In this document: piece by piece, positions 1 through 7,632 of the stretch | Position numbering within the stretch: position 1 is the stretch's first letter | How the letters are laid out: each line of letters opens with the position of its first letter | Origin: Legionellales bacterium | Lineage (GTDB): Bacteria; Pseudomonadota; Gammaproteobacteria; JAGOUN01 | Direction of reading: 5' to 3' | NCBI GenBank assembly: GCA_027486005.1 | Contig: JAIXPZ010000058.1 | Location: 1-34,752 of the forward strand | DNA: 34,752 bases | The notes under the pieces: model-generated | Databases searched by the model: none | What the model was told of the DNA's origin: nothing | Seen by the model: the letters and a program-made list of their open reading frames with translations, nothing else | Position numbers and translations under genes: made by a program

Positions 1-1
1 A

Positions 2-520
2 ACACCGTCTGATATTTTCCCTGAATACTATTTGATTAAAGTGAATCAATTTAACGAAAAAATTAAAGATAAATTTGATGAGTGGGTCTATTTTTTAAAA
101 ACAGAAAAAATTCAGCCCAATTTCAGTGCACAAGGCATTAAAAGTGCGGCTAAAAAGCTGGAAGTATTGGCGCTCAGTGAGGAAGATCGTAAGGCATATG
201 AACGTTATAAAGACAACTCGCATTATGAAGCGAGTATGCATGAATCTCATTATGGTCGTGGAAAGTTAGAGGGTAAAGCTGAGGGTAAAGCTGAGGGTAA
301 AGCTGAGGGTGAAGCTATCGGTGAGGCCAGGGGTAAAGCTGAAACATTAATACAGCTTATTAAGCGTAAATTTAATAAAGTGTTGTCTAAAGAAGCTGAA
401 GTCCACATTGTTGCTAAAATTCAGCAAGGCAGCTTGGAACAATTGACTCAATGGGTAGATGGCGTATTTGATGCAGTGACGTTGGAAGATTTATTTGCAA
501 TGCTTGAAAGAGAGAGATAA
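2..520 (+). CDS. Rpn-family nuclease/transposase-like protein, C-terminal part (5' end outside window)
   Basis: The reading frame is open to the first bases of the window, so the gene starts upstream. The TTG at 32 is an internal codon, not the start. The visible protein begins TPSDIFPEYYLIKVNQFN, followed by a DEWVYFLK segment. This is the pattern of the Rpn (recombination-promoting nuclease) / PD-(D/E)XK transposase-like family just after its nuclease core. The catalytic PD-(D/E)XK residues would lie upstream and cannot be checked. The middle carries EGKA repeats, then a hydrophilic C-terminal helix region (LIQLIKRKFNKVL) common in these proteins. Rpn proteins promote recombination and are often multicopy in intracellular bacteria. 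The family call is good; activity is unknown. Confidence 0.72.
   Translation, partial: TPSDIFPEYYLIKVNQFNEKIKDKFDEWVYFLKTEKIQPNFSAQGIKSAAKKLEVLALSEEDRKAYERYKDNSHYEASMHESHYGRGKLEGKAEGKAEGKAEGEAIGEARGKAETLIQLIKRKFNKVLSKEAEVHIVAKIQQGSLEQLTQWVDGVFDAVTLEDLFAMLERER
269..316 (+). repeat. Four tandem 12-base repeats inside the Rpn-like gene
   Basis: Three identical copies of GAGGGTAAAGCT and a fourth with one A-to-G change run head to tail, coding for EGKA EGKA EGKA EGEA. The unit is a multiple of three, so slippage would change the number of EGKA units without breaking the frame. A further degenerate unit (EARGKAE) follows. Confidence 0.9.
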
Positions 521-626
521 TTGTAGTCGTTGTGAACGTCCGGTACGCTTGTCAGCATAGGGATCTGCAAGGGAATTTACAGAAAAATTGTTGCTCTATC
601 GAAAGATAGTCTTTTCTTCAGATAAA

Positions 627-651
627 AACTAAAAATCTAGTATTTTTAGTT
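627..651 (-). terminator. AT-rich hairpin after tRNA-Asn, possible terminator
   Basis: A perfect 10-base inverted repeat (AACTAAAAAT / ATTTTTAGTT) with a 5-base loop lies 17 bases past the tRNA 3' end. Read on the minus strand it runs into a TTTT stretch. The stem has few G-C pairs, so it is a weak terminator at best. Confidence 0.45.
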
Positions 652-667
652 GATTACAATATTGAAA

Positions 668-743
<76 letters not shown>

Positions 744-759
744 ACTCTAAAGAGGCGCT

Positions 760-788
760 ATAGTAAACGCCTATCTGGCGATGGTCAA
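760..788 (-). promoter_or_regulatory. Sigma-70 promoter of tRNA-Asn, overlapping the end of udk
   Basis: On the minus strand a TTGACC -35 box (783-788) and a TACTAT -10 box (760-765) are separated by exactly 17 bases. The predicted start is about 10 bases before the mature tRNA. The -35 box overlaps the udk stop codon. A GC-rich stretch (AGCGCC) follows the -10 box, a feature of stringently controlled stable-RNA promoters; that control is inferred. Confidence 0.75.
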
Positions 789-1417
789 GCGTCATTTCCT
801 AGCAATTCACGCATTTTTGCTTTAATCATATCAATCGCGATACGGTTTTCACCGCCACGAGGAACGATGAGGTCAGCATGTAAGCGAGATGGCTCAATAA
901 AGCGCAAATACATGGGGCGGACGGTCGATTCATATTGTTCAATAACAGAGTCAAATGTTCTAGCGCGTTCAACAATATCGCGTCGTAGACGGCGAATGAG
1001 ACAAATATCCGATGGGGTATCCATGTAGATTTTGATATTCATTTTATTTCTGAGTTCAGGGTCTACAAATAGCAGAATTCCTTCTAAAACAATAATGCGG
1101 TGATCGCCGACTCTTTTTGTTTCTGTTTTACGAATATGCTGCGAGTGATCATAAAGAGGAATATCTACGCTTTCCCAGTTTTGTAGCTTTGCCAAATGTT
1201 CACTGAGCAATAAATGATCAATGGAATTAGGGTGGTCGTAGTTAATTTTAGTGCGTTCTTCGAAGGGAAGGTGGCTCTGATCTTTATAATAAGAATCTTC
1301 GGAGATTACAGCGACTTGGTCCGTTCCTAGTTCGTTTACGATATTATTCGCCAAGAGACTTTTTCCTGAGCCTGAAGCCCCAGATATGCCAATAACAATT
1401 GTTTTATTATTTTTCAA
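785..1417 (-). CDS. udk: Uridine kinase
   Basis: This cytoplasmic enzyme phosphorylates uridine and cytidine to UMP and CMP in pyrimidine salvage. The N-terminus carries the P-loop GISGASGSGKS (residues 10-20), followed by the SEDSYYKD segment and the NYDHPNS motif of uridine kinases. The length of 210 residues matches the E. coli enzyme (213). The start is TTG at 1417, preceded by AGGAG with a 6-base gap. The gene overlaps the end of smrB by 11 bases, so the two are probably translationally coupled. The tRNA-Asn promoter begins inside its stop codon. The identification is firm. Confidence 0.95.
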   Translation of the reverse strand: MKNNKTIVIGISGASGSGKSLLANNIVNELGTDQVAVISEDSYYKDQSHLPFEERTKINYDHPNSIDHLLLSEHLAKLQNWESVDIPLYDHSQHIRKTETKRVGDHRIIVLEGILLFVDPELRNKMNIKIYMDTPSDICLIRRLRRDIVERARTFDSVIEQYESTVRPMYLRFIEPSRLHADLIVPRGGENRIAIDMIKAKMRELLGNDA

Positions 1418-1967
1418 AGTGATCTCCTGCTGATGTTTGTCTTTTTAATAGGAGGTAAACTGCACCTACTCCCCCATGTTTAGGTTTAGCGGAACAAAAC
1501 GCGAGCACACGCGGATGGTCTGTTAGCCAATAATTTACCTGAGTTTTTAAAATTGCTTGCGCGCCTTTACCATGAATCACCAAAAGCACGCGATAACCTT
1601 GGTGAATACTTTGTTGTATAAATTTATCTAGTGTCAGTGCCGCTTCATTTACCGTAAAACCATGCAGGTCTAATGTTGCCTCGGGATTATATTGCCCTTG
1701 CTTGAATTTGCGAAGGATTTTATTGCCTAAACTTGAGTCCGCGGCAAATAAATAGGTGTCGGGTAATATTTTTGAGCAATACTCTGAGGGATATAGAGTG
1801 GATGGTGTATCTTTTTCGAGATTTCGAACAAATGCTGATCGATGATGTGATGTTGCTGGTTTTTTTAGCGTTATAGAAGAGAATTTTTTTTTGATAGGAA
1901 CAACATCACGCATGGCTTGGTGGAAGGCGGCTATATCGGCGATCTCATCACTGTCTTGCGTTTTCAT
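1407..1967 (-). CDS. smrB: Smr-domain endonuclease SmrB, ribosome rescue
   Basis: The protein has 186 residues with a C-terminal Smr domain. The LDLHG motif is at about residues 99-103, IHGKG at 131-135 and KHGGVGAVYLLL near 163-174. The N-terminal part is variable. In E. coli SmrB (YfcN) cuts mRNA between collided ribosomes and lies divergent from prmB. The same divergent arrangement with prmB-aroC is seen here, which supports SmrB over other Smr proteins. SmrB cleavage creates non-stop complexes that tmRNA resolves, and ssrA lies about 3.7 kb away in this window. The shared 11-base overlap with udk is less usual. Confidence 0.85.
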   Translation of the reverse strand: MKTQDSDEIADIAAFHQAMRDVVPIKKKFSSITLKKPATSHHRSAFVRNLEKDTPSTLYPSEYCSKILPDTYLFAADSSLGNKILRKFKQGQYNPEATLDLHGFTVNEAALTLDKFIQQSIHQGYRVLLVIHGKGAQAILKTQVNYWLTDHPRVLAFCSAKPKHGGVGAVYLLLKRQTSAGDHFEK

Positions 1968-2044
1968 GGTGCGCTGCTATGTGGTTTGCGGAATACTAAC
2001 GAATTTTTACGATTGATGGTAGAGGCTTCTCATGTTTTAATGGT

Positions 2045-2947
2045 GTGTTTTTATCTGTGGTGTTACCTATGCTTCTTCATAATCCATTACAAGCGATTGA
2101 ATATGCCAACCAATTGTTCGAACAGTCGGATATTTTTTACGGCCATGGTACGGACAATGCGCGCGATGAAGCTTATGCATTAGTTATAGACGCGCTTAAT
2201 TTATCGCATGATATGAGTGATGAAGTTTTGCAAAATATAACACTTGAGTATCCAGAACAATTGCTTGCTCTTATCCATCAGCGAGTCAATCAACACATTC
2301 CTGTGCCGTATTTAACGCATAAAGCCTGGTTTTGTGGATTGCCATTTTATGTTGACGAGCGAGTGCTGATTCCACGCTCGCCTTTAGCGGAAACAATTTG
2401 TAATTATTTTGAACCGTGGATTAATTCAGAAACCGTTGTTGATGTTTTAGATCTGTGTACCGGTAGCGGTTGTATTGGCATTGCTTGTGCTTATGCATTT
2501 GAAAACGCAAACATTGATGCTGTGGATTTATCTCAAGATGCATTGGATGTTGCAGAAATTAATGTGAAGCAACATAATTTATCGAATCGCGTTAATCTTT
2601 TACAGGGAGATTTATTTAATCCCCTCACTGAAAAACGCTACGATATTATTGTCAGCAATCCCCCTTATGTCAGCCAAGAAGAAATGCAATCTTTGCCTAA
2701 TGAATTTGAGCATGAGCCTACGATGGCTTTGGTTTCAGGAGCGCTAGGTTTAGATATTGTTGATCAAATTTTGAAACAAGCTGCGCGCCATTTGAATGAT
2801 GATGGAATTTTAATCGTTGAAGTAGGCAGTACTTGGCAAATCATGGAAGAGCATTATCCTCATCTGCCTTTTGTTTGGTTGGAGTTTGAAATGGGCGGAG
2901 AGGGGGTTTTTATGTTAAGTAAAAAGGATCTGCTTCATGCCTGGTAA
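2045..2947 (+). CDS. prmB: Ribosomal protein uL3 glutamine methyltransferase PrmB
   Basis: PrmB is an S-adenosylmethionine enzyme that methylates a glutamine of ribosomal protein L3. The AdoMet-binding motif [10 protein letters not shown] is at residues 136-145 and the catalytic NPPY motif at 205-208. The [12 protein letters not shown] segment (32-43) and the THKAWFCG segment match PrmB rather than PrmC. No clear ribosome-binding site precedes GTG 2045. ATG 2069 is an alternative, but GTG 2045 puts YGHGTDN at the position seen in E. coli. The 3' end overlaps aroC by 11 bases, as expected for the prmB-aroC operon. Confidence 0.93.
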   Translation: MFLSVVLPMLLHNPLQAIEYANQLFEQSDIFYGHGTDNARDEAYALVIDALNLSHDMSDEVLQNITLEYPEQLLALIHQRVNQHIPVPYLTHKAWFCGLPFYVDERVLIPRSPLAETICNYFEPWINSETVVDVLDLCTGSGCIGIACAYAFENANIDAVDLSQDALDVAEINVKQHNLSNRVNLLQGDLFNPLTEKRYDIIVSNPPYVSQEEMQSLPNEFEHEPTMALVSGALGLDIVDQILKQAARHLNDDGILIVEVGSTWQIMEEHYPHLPFVWLEFEMGGEGVFMLSKKDLLHAW

Positions 2948-3944
2948 TTCATTCGGAAATTTATTTAAGCTAACCTCCTGTGGCGAGAGTCATGGGCCTG
3001 CCTATATGGTAATTATCGATGGTTGCCCAGCAGGTATGCCACTGTGTGAACAAGATATTCAACCAGAGCTTGATCGACGTCGTCCTGGACAATCGCAGTA
3101 TACTTCACAGCGCCGAGAAAAAGATCAAGTTAAAATTATTTCGGGTGTTTTTGAAGGTGTGACCACAGGAACGCCCATTGGATTATTCATTGAAAATGCT
3201 GATCAACGTGTGAGTGATTATGAAGGAATTAAAGATAAATTTCGACCAGGGCATGCGGATTATACTTACTTTAAGAAATATGGAATAAGAGATTATCGTG
3301 GTGGTGGACGTGCTTCTGCGCGTGAAACTGTTTTACGTGTTGCAGCGGGCGCGATTGCTAAAAAATATTTACGTGAGACATATGGTATAGAAATTAAAGC
3401 GGTTTTATCGCAAGTGGGTTCTTTGCGTGTTACAGAACATAATACCGATGAATTAGAAAAATTAATTACCCAATTACGCCGTGATGGCGATTCTATCGGC
3501 GCGCGTGTTGATGTTGTAGCGATGAATGTTCCAGTAGGATTAGGTGAGCCGATATTCGATCGTTTAGATGCAGAGATCGCGAAAGCATTGATGAGTATTG
3601 GCGCGGTAAAGGGTGTAGAAATTGGTGATGGCTTTGCCTGCATCGAACAAAAAGGCAATGAACATCGTGATGAAATGGATGCCACAGGATTTCTTTCTAA
3701 TCACGCAGGCGGAATTTTAGGCGGTATTAGCTCCGGTCAGACTATTAAAGCTTCCGTTGCTTTTAAACCCACTTCCAGTATTACTTTGCCTGCTAAAACG
3801 ATTACAACGATGAACGAAGAAGTTGAAATCATTACAACAGGGCGACACGATCCTTGCGTTGGTATACGTGGAGTACCGATTGTTGAGGCTATGCTGGCGT
3901 TGGTGTTAATAGATTATATGCTTATTCGACAGGCTTATTCATAA
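2937..3944 (+). CDS. aroC: Chorismate synthase
   Basis: AroC catalyses the last shikimate-pathway step, EPSP to chorismate, using reduced FMN. The signature GESHG (residues 16-20, His19), the DRRRPG motif (46-51), [10 protein letters not shown] with His106, and [12 protein letters not shown] are all present. At 335 residues it is about 26 shorter than the E. coli protein (361). It stops soon after [15 protein letters not shown], so the usual polar C-terminal tail is missing while the catalytic core is complete. ATG 2937 overlaps prmB by 11 bases. The 3' end overlaps the convergent bolA-like gene by 23 bases. Confidence 0.96.
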   Translation: MPGNSFGNLFKLTSCGESHGPAYMVIIDGCPAGMPLCEQDIQPELDRRRPGQSQYTSQRREKDQVKIISGVFEGVTTGTPIGLFIENADQRVSDYEGIKDKFRPGHADYTYFKKYGIRDYRGGGRASARETVLRVAAGAIAKKYLRETYGIEIKAVLSQVGSLRVTEHNTDELEKLITQLRRDGDSIGARVDVVAMNVPVGLGEPIFDRLDAEIAKALMSIGAVKGVEIGDGFACIEQKGNEHRDEMDATGFLSNHAGGILGGISSGQTIKASVAFKPTSSITLPAKTITTMNEEVEIITTGRHDPCVGIRGVPIVEAMLALVLIDYMLIRQAYS

Positions 3945-4185
3945 TCTTAATTGAGAGCGCATGAATTTCTTTTGGCATTAGATCATTGACTGCTGAATAA
4001 ATTAAGCGGTGACTCTCTAATTTCGAAAGGCCATTTAATTTTTCAGCAGTAATAATTAACGTAAAATGACCGCCGCCGGTATTGCCGGCGTGACCTCCAT
4101 GCTTATGACTGTCATCGACAATTTCAAGGTGTGTCGGTGACAATAATGCTGTAACGCGTGATCGAATTAACTCAATCGTTGCCAT
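3922..4185 (-). CDS. bolA: BolA-family protein
   Basis: This small 87-residue protein has the BolA fold signature. It carries the SHKHGGH segment (residues 26-32, with the conserved histidine used for Fe-S binding with monothiol glutaredoxins), GGGHFTL, then [18 protein letters not shown] and an ALSIKI ending. BolA proteins pair with glutaredoxin Grx4 and some act as morphology or stress regulators. Which BolA paralogue this is cannot be settled from the sequence alone. It is the second gene of a yciB-bolA pair with a 14-base overlap. In other gammaproteobacteria a yciI gene often lies between them; here it is absent. Confidence 0.88.
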   Translation of the reverse strand: MATIELIRSRVTALLSPTHLEIVDDSHKHGGHAGNTGGGHFTLIITAEKLNGLSKLESHRLIYSAVNDLMPKEIHALSIKIMNKPVE

Positions 4186-4735
4186 GATTTTTTTCTATTA
4201 CTTTTGCGGGGTTTTTTAAGTGTTTGGATAAATACATCGCTTGAATAAGTCCAAAAACGAGTGTTAAACCGAACATGCCAAATACTTTGAAATTCACCCA
4301 GGTATCAGTATCAACATGGTAAGCAACGATAATGTTTAATGTGCCAATAAAAAGAAAAAAGCTGATCCACATGGTGTTCAGAGTTTTCCAAACATGCTGG
4401 GGTGCATCTATTTTTTCATGCAGCAGGCGTTCAATGATGGATTTTTTGCCGATATATTGGCTGCCGATAAAAATGATCGCCAATATCCAATTGATCATTG
4501 TTGGTTTCCATTTAATAAAAATGGGATTGTGTAAGATCAGAGTCATGCCGCCAAATATAACAATCATCACACAGGTAACCACTTGTATAATTTCATATTT
4601 TTTATGGCGAATTCGAGTATAGGCGACTTGCGCCAGAGTCGCGGCGATGGCAACTGCAGTAGCGGAGTAAATGCCTAGAAACTTATAAGCGATAAAAAAT
4701 AAGAATAAGGGCAGTAAATCGTAGAAAATTTGCAT
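4172..4735 (-). CDS. yciB: YciB/IspZ inner-membrane septation protein A
   Basis: The 187-residue protein is mostly hydrophobic, with about five membrane segments. It shows family landmarks: LLPLFLFFIAYK at the N-terminus, PTMINWILAIIFIGSQ in the middle, and WKTLNTMWISFFLFIGTLNIIVAYH followed by WVNFKVFG. YciB (septation protein A) is an inner-membrane protein that interacts with elongation and division proteins and affects envelope integrity. A GAGG ribosome-binding site sits 5 bases before ATG 4735. It is probably co-transcribed with the overlapping bolA gene and divergent from the PHP-domain gene. Confidence 0.93.
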   Translation of the reverse strand: MQIFYDLLPLFLFFIAYKFLGIYSATAVAIAATLAQVAYTRIRHKKYEIIQVVTCVMIVIFGGMTLILHNPIFIKWKPTMINWILAIIFIGSQYIGKKSIIERLLHEKIDAPQHVWKTLNTMWISFFLFIGTLNIIVAYHVDTDTWVNFKVFGMFGLTLVFGLIQAMYLSKHLKNPAKVIEKNHGND

Positions 4736-4802
4736 AAAAACCTCACAACTTTGATGGTTTCCAGTCTATCATAGCCCTAATATAAGTGGCAGTGTTACTG
4801 AA

Positions 4803-5624
4803 ATGAAAATTGATCTCCATACCCATACCTATTACTCTGATGGTGTTTTATCCCCTGCGGAGCTCGTACAGCGCGCGGTTGAAAAACAAGTGGATGTCCT
4901 GGCTTTAACCGACCATGACACCTTAATGGGGATTGATGAAGCTATTCTTGCTGCAAAATCCCATGCTATTAGAATTATTCCTGGGGTTGAGATTTCATGT
5001 CTCTGGCGTGAGCAAACCATCCATATGATTGGGTTGAATGTAGATATGTCGCATCAGCCATTACGCGAAAAACTTGATGGTGTTATGCACAGTAGACAGA
5101 ATCGAGCTGAACAAATTGCTAAAAAGCTGACTAAGTTTGGCATTCCTGGTGTCGAAGAAGGAGTTTTCAGGCAAGTGAAAGGTGTTCCAGGGCGGCTACA
5201 TTTTGCGCGCTATCTCGTTAGTAAAGGATATGCCACAGCTCCAGGAAAAGCCTTTAAGCAATTTTTAGCTCGCGGCAAAGCCGGATATTTTAAAAGTGAA
5301 TGGATGTCATTGGCCGATGCAGCAACATTAATTCGTGATGCCGGCGGGCTTCCCGTCATCGCTCATCCACGCCGCTATGACCTGACCTTGAAAAAAACTA
5401 CCACTATGCTCGAAGAGTTCAAAGCTGCAGGTGGAGAGGGTATTGAGGTAGCCACGACTAATCAAAACAAATCGGATCAACTATTGATGTCACGATTAGC
5501 GATACAGCTTGATTTAGCGATGTCTATAGGTTCTGATTTCCACGAACCTTGCGCTTATAATGAGTTAGGTAAAGCCAGCTTTCTTATTCCGGTGGAGGGA
5601 AGGCTTATTTCAGATATGCTTTAA
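4803..5624 (+). CDS. rnm: PHP-domain phosphoesterase, RNase AM (Rnm/YciV)-like
   Basis: The 273-residue protein has the full set of PHP metal-binding motifs: DLHTHTYYSDG (residues 4-14), TDHDT (36-40), GVEIS (61-65), IAHPRR near 190 and GSDFHEP near 243. Family members in E. coli (YciV, RNase AM) are 5'-3' exonucleases that trim 5' ends of rRNAs and degrade short RNAs; relatives act as 3',5'-nucleotide bisphosphate phosphatases. Sequence does not separate these activities. It is divergent from yciB. The stop codon lies 35 bases before the mature 5' end of tmRNA. Confidence 0.85.
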   Translation: MKIDLHTHTYYSDGVLSPAELVQRAVEKQVDVLALTDHDTLMGIDEAILAAKSHAIRIIPGVEISCLWREQTIHMIGLNVDMSHQPLREKLDGVMHSRQNRAEQIAKKLTKFGIPGVEEGVFRQVKGVPGRLHFARYLVSKGYATAPGKAFKQFLARGKAGYFKSEWMSLADAATLIRDAGGLPVIAHPRRYDLTLKKTTTMLEEFKAAGGEGIEVATTNQNKSDQLLMSRLAIQLDLAMSIGSDFHEPCAYNELGKASFLIPVEGRLISDML

Positions 5625-5641
5625 TTATTTGCAATCTGTGT

Positions 5642-5647
5642 TATCAT
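5642..5647 (+). promoter_or_regulatory. Candidate -10 box of the tmRNA promoter
   Basis: TATCAT lies 12 bases before the mature tmRNA 5' end, at a plausible -10 position. No good -35 hexamer is visible 16-18 bases upstream (closest TTTAAT at 5620-5625, overlapping the end of the PHP gene). This is a low-certainty call. Confidence 0.35.
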
Positions 5648-5659
5648 TCCAAGTTCAAT

Positions 5660-6032
5660 GGGGGCGTTCTGGCTTCGACGTGAATAGCGAAACCCGAGCC
5701 GCATGCCGAGCACGTAGTAATCTCGTAAAACGTATTACAAGTAAATACAATCGCAAACGATGTAACATACAACGAGGCAGCTGACCTAGAAATAGCGAAA
5801 GCCGCTTAATCTCGTTGCCGCGAACTGAATCTGCTTATGGGTTTGGGGAACGGTAATTTTCATAAGATAATTGTTTAAGGTGCTCTGACTTAAACACCGA
5901 AAATAAATTAGAGCTTCGTCCAGTGAGGGCCCGCTTGTCGGCGGCGCTGGGTTAAATAAAGGCAAGACTAAGCATGTAGAAGCAAAGGCGTAGAGTTTAC
6001 GGACGCGGGTTCAACTCCCGCCGCCTCCACCA
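5660..6032 (+). ncRNA. ssrA: tmRNA (SsrA), trans-translation RNA
   Basis: The 373-base gene has a tRNA-like 5' end (GGGGGCG, then TCTGGCTTCGACG) pairing with the 3' end CGCCTCC-A-CCA, and a T arm GCGGGTTCAACTCCCGC. The CATGCCGAG, CTCGTAAAA and AAGACTAAGCATGTAG blocks are conserved. The tag frame follows the usual GCAAACGA resume site: 5753-5809 encodes ANDVTYNEAADLEIAKAA then TAA. At 18 encoded residues it is longer than the E. coli tag (10), and it ends in AKAA rather than ALAA. tmRNA with SmpB frees ribosomes stalled on non-stop mRNA and marks the product for Clp proteases; ClpA is encoded at 24459. CCA is encoded. Confidence 0.97.
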
Positions 6033-6164
6033 ATTCCTGATTTCAAAAACTCAACACAATAAAAAGCATATCGTTTTCCTCTCATCGGAAAAATGATTCA
6101 CGCTGAGAAATTGATAAAATTTACCTATCCTTAGTTTTTCATTTAAAAATTGGTGCTCTTCTCT

Positions 6165-6218
6165 TCACTTCTCCCCTTGCGGGAGAGGTCGAGGTGTCAT
6201 CACCTCGGGAGAGGGGTG
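6165..6218. repeat. Palindromic GC-rich repeat, REP-like
   Basis: This GC-rich block in an AT-rich spacer contains CTCCC-CTTGC-GGGAG (an imperfectly centred small hairpin) and a perfect 7-base hairpin CGAGGTG-TCAT-CACCTCG (6190-6207), followed by GGGAGAGGGG. The CTCCCCTTGCGGGAGAGG wording resembles short dispersed palindromes found in many proteobacterial genomes. It could act as an RNA structure downstream of tmRNA. There is no T tract, so a rho-independent terminator is unlikely. Confidence 0.5.
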
Positions 6219-6234
6219 TCTCAAAAATCTCAAA

Positions 6235-6642
6235 ATGGTTTTTTATATCATGAAAACAACCCAACTATTAATTCACGCAAAAACCTTACGCTCTCAAACT
6301 AAACTTGAACATAATCGCGAAAAATATGTAGCAATAGTTGAGGCACTGTTATTGCCGAGTCAAACTTATGAAGATTATAGTGATCAAGTTAGATTTGCTG
6401 AATGGACTGAAGGCCTTGATATTGGAGTCCTTATGAATTTGCTTGATAGACCGATCATAGTTATAAAGTCACAGGGAGCTATCAATCATGCAGAAACTGT
6501 TGATTGCTTTTCAGGCGATCCAATTTTTATTTTTTATAGTGGGCATGGTCATTATGATGCATTGCTTCAACATTCAGATCTGTTTACAAGAGAATCTTTA
6601 CTAAGATTACATTGGAATCACACAGCATATAGCTTTTTGTAA
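6235..6642 (+). CDS. Hypothetical protein resembling the C-terminal half of an OTU-type cysteine protease
   Basis: The predicted 135-residue product has the pattern W-x-x-x-LDIGVLMNLLDRPIIVI (about residues 53-73), then PIFIFY and GHGHYDALL near the C-terminus. This matches the layout of the second half of OTU deubiquitinases, where a WG-x-E-L-x-ALS segment precedes a catalytic His in an HYD/HYN motif. The N-terminal D-G-N-C motif with the catalytic cysteine is not present in this frame or in the 200 bases upstream. The gene is therefore either a 5'-truncated remnant or an unrelated protein. ATG 6250 is an alternative start. No strong ribosome-binding site is visible. Confidence 0.42.
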   Translation: MVFYIMKTTQLLIHAKTLRSQTKLEHNREKYVAIVEALLLPSQTYEDYSDQVRFAEWTEGLDIGVLMNLLDRPIIVIKSQGAINHAETVDCFSGDPIFIFYSGHGHYDALLQHSDLFTRESLLRLHWNHTAYSFL

Positions 6643-6840
6643 TTAATGAGGATAGTTAAGCTATCTAGGGTGGGGGTATCTTTCGGATTTGTGACTTTTT
6701 AATACTACGATGATCTTGCTCAACGATATTGTTCAAGTATTTTATTTGGCGTACCGTAATTTGTATTAGAGGTAAACCGCACAAATAACACAAAATAAGT
6801 TGAATGTCAGCATCAAAGGTATGACAGTACTGTCGTAGAT

Positions 6841-7572
6841 TTAATCGACTCTTCGTGCTTTTGAGTTAACTTTCTCTTTATTATAAAGCGCGCACTTCTT
6901 CATGAAAAAGCAACATGCCTGTATTATCTTCACTTTAAAGCTATTTTTATTGAAGATTTTAGGGGGTTTTAAAGGTAGGCGCATTGTAATTTCTACAAGA
7001 ATAAAAGCGAACAAGGCCGCACATAAAACATCGAGAGGAAAATGCCATCCCGTACCAATACGTACCAACATAGTCAGCACCAAAGGAAGTAACAAAAAAC
7101 TTTTGAGCCAAAATCTTTGAGAAGCAAACAAATAAGAAAGAGCAAAAACAAATATAGCGGCATTGCCGGTATGCCCCGAAGGAAATGAGCGGTAACCATT
7201 TTTTAAGTTTTCTTGTGGCGTAGAGCTTGACCAATAAAAATTTTGTGGATTATATTGGATATAAGGACGAGCTTCATGAAAAACAAATTTCAGCAAAGAA
7301 AACACGATCATATAAGTAATGATTAAAAGTATAACATTTAACAGCTTATCTCTGCGAAACAAGAGTGTAATGGTAATAAGTGCAATTGGCAAAATACCGG
7401 AGTCAAACCAGGTGATAAAATTTATAGCGTTTAGAGTCGCATCGGATAACAAGTTATGATGTGAATTAACATAAAAAAATAGCGAGTGATTTGTTTTTGT
7501 TAACCAGATAGAGAGTGCTGATATAACAGTCAAAAAAATAAACCAGTAATTTTTAAAAATAAATTTCATCAT
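6841..7572 (-). CDS. PAP2-superfamily membrane phosphatase
   Basis: The 243-residue membrane protein carries the three-part lipid phosphatase signature: K95-x6-R102-P103, P131-S-G-H134, and R171-x5-H177-x3-D181. All catalytic residues are present. About six hydrophobic segments surround the motifs, and the active site would face the periplasm. Members dephosphorylate undecaprenyl diphosphate, phosphatidylglycerol phosphate or lipid A; the substrate cannot be told from sequence. The last 40 residues are basic and probably cytoplasmic. ATG codons at 7572 and 7569 are both possible starts; no clear ribosome-binding site separates them. The gene stands alone, on the same strand as the downstream-facing dehydrogenase gene. 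Confidence 0.85.
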   Translation of the reverse strand: MMKFIFKNYWFIFLTVISALSIWLTKTNHSLFFYVNSHHNLLSDATLNAINFITWFDSGILPIALITITLLFRRDKLLNVILLIITYMIVFSLLKFVFHEARPYIQYNPQNFYWSSSTPQENLKNGYRSFPSGHTGNAAIFVFALSYLFASQRFWLKSFLLLPLVLTMLVRIGTGWHFPLDVLCAALFAFILVEITMRLPLKPPKIFNKNSFKVKIIQACCFFMKKCALYNKEKVNSKARRVD

Positions 7573-7632
7573 TGAGCTAATAAATTTTTATATTCACCAT
7601 CTTAACAAACATTCAAATCTTTATCAAAGTCA

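Noticed and set aside
269-316. Tandem repeats as a CRISPR array
   Set aside because: The units are 12 bases with no spacers, lie inside a coding frame and encode EGKA; no cas genes are present.
1917-2183. Plus-strand frame overlapping the start of prmB
   Set aside because: It is out of frame with prmB and antisense to smrB at its 5' end, with no recognisable protein.
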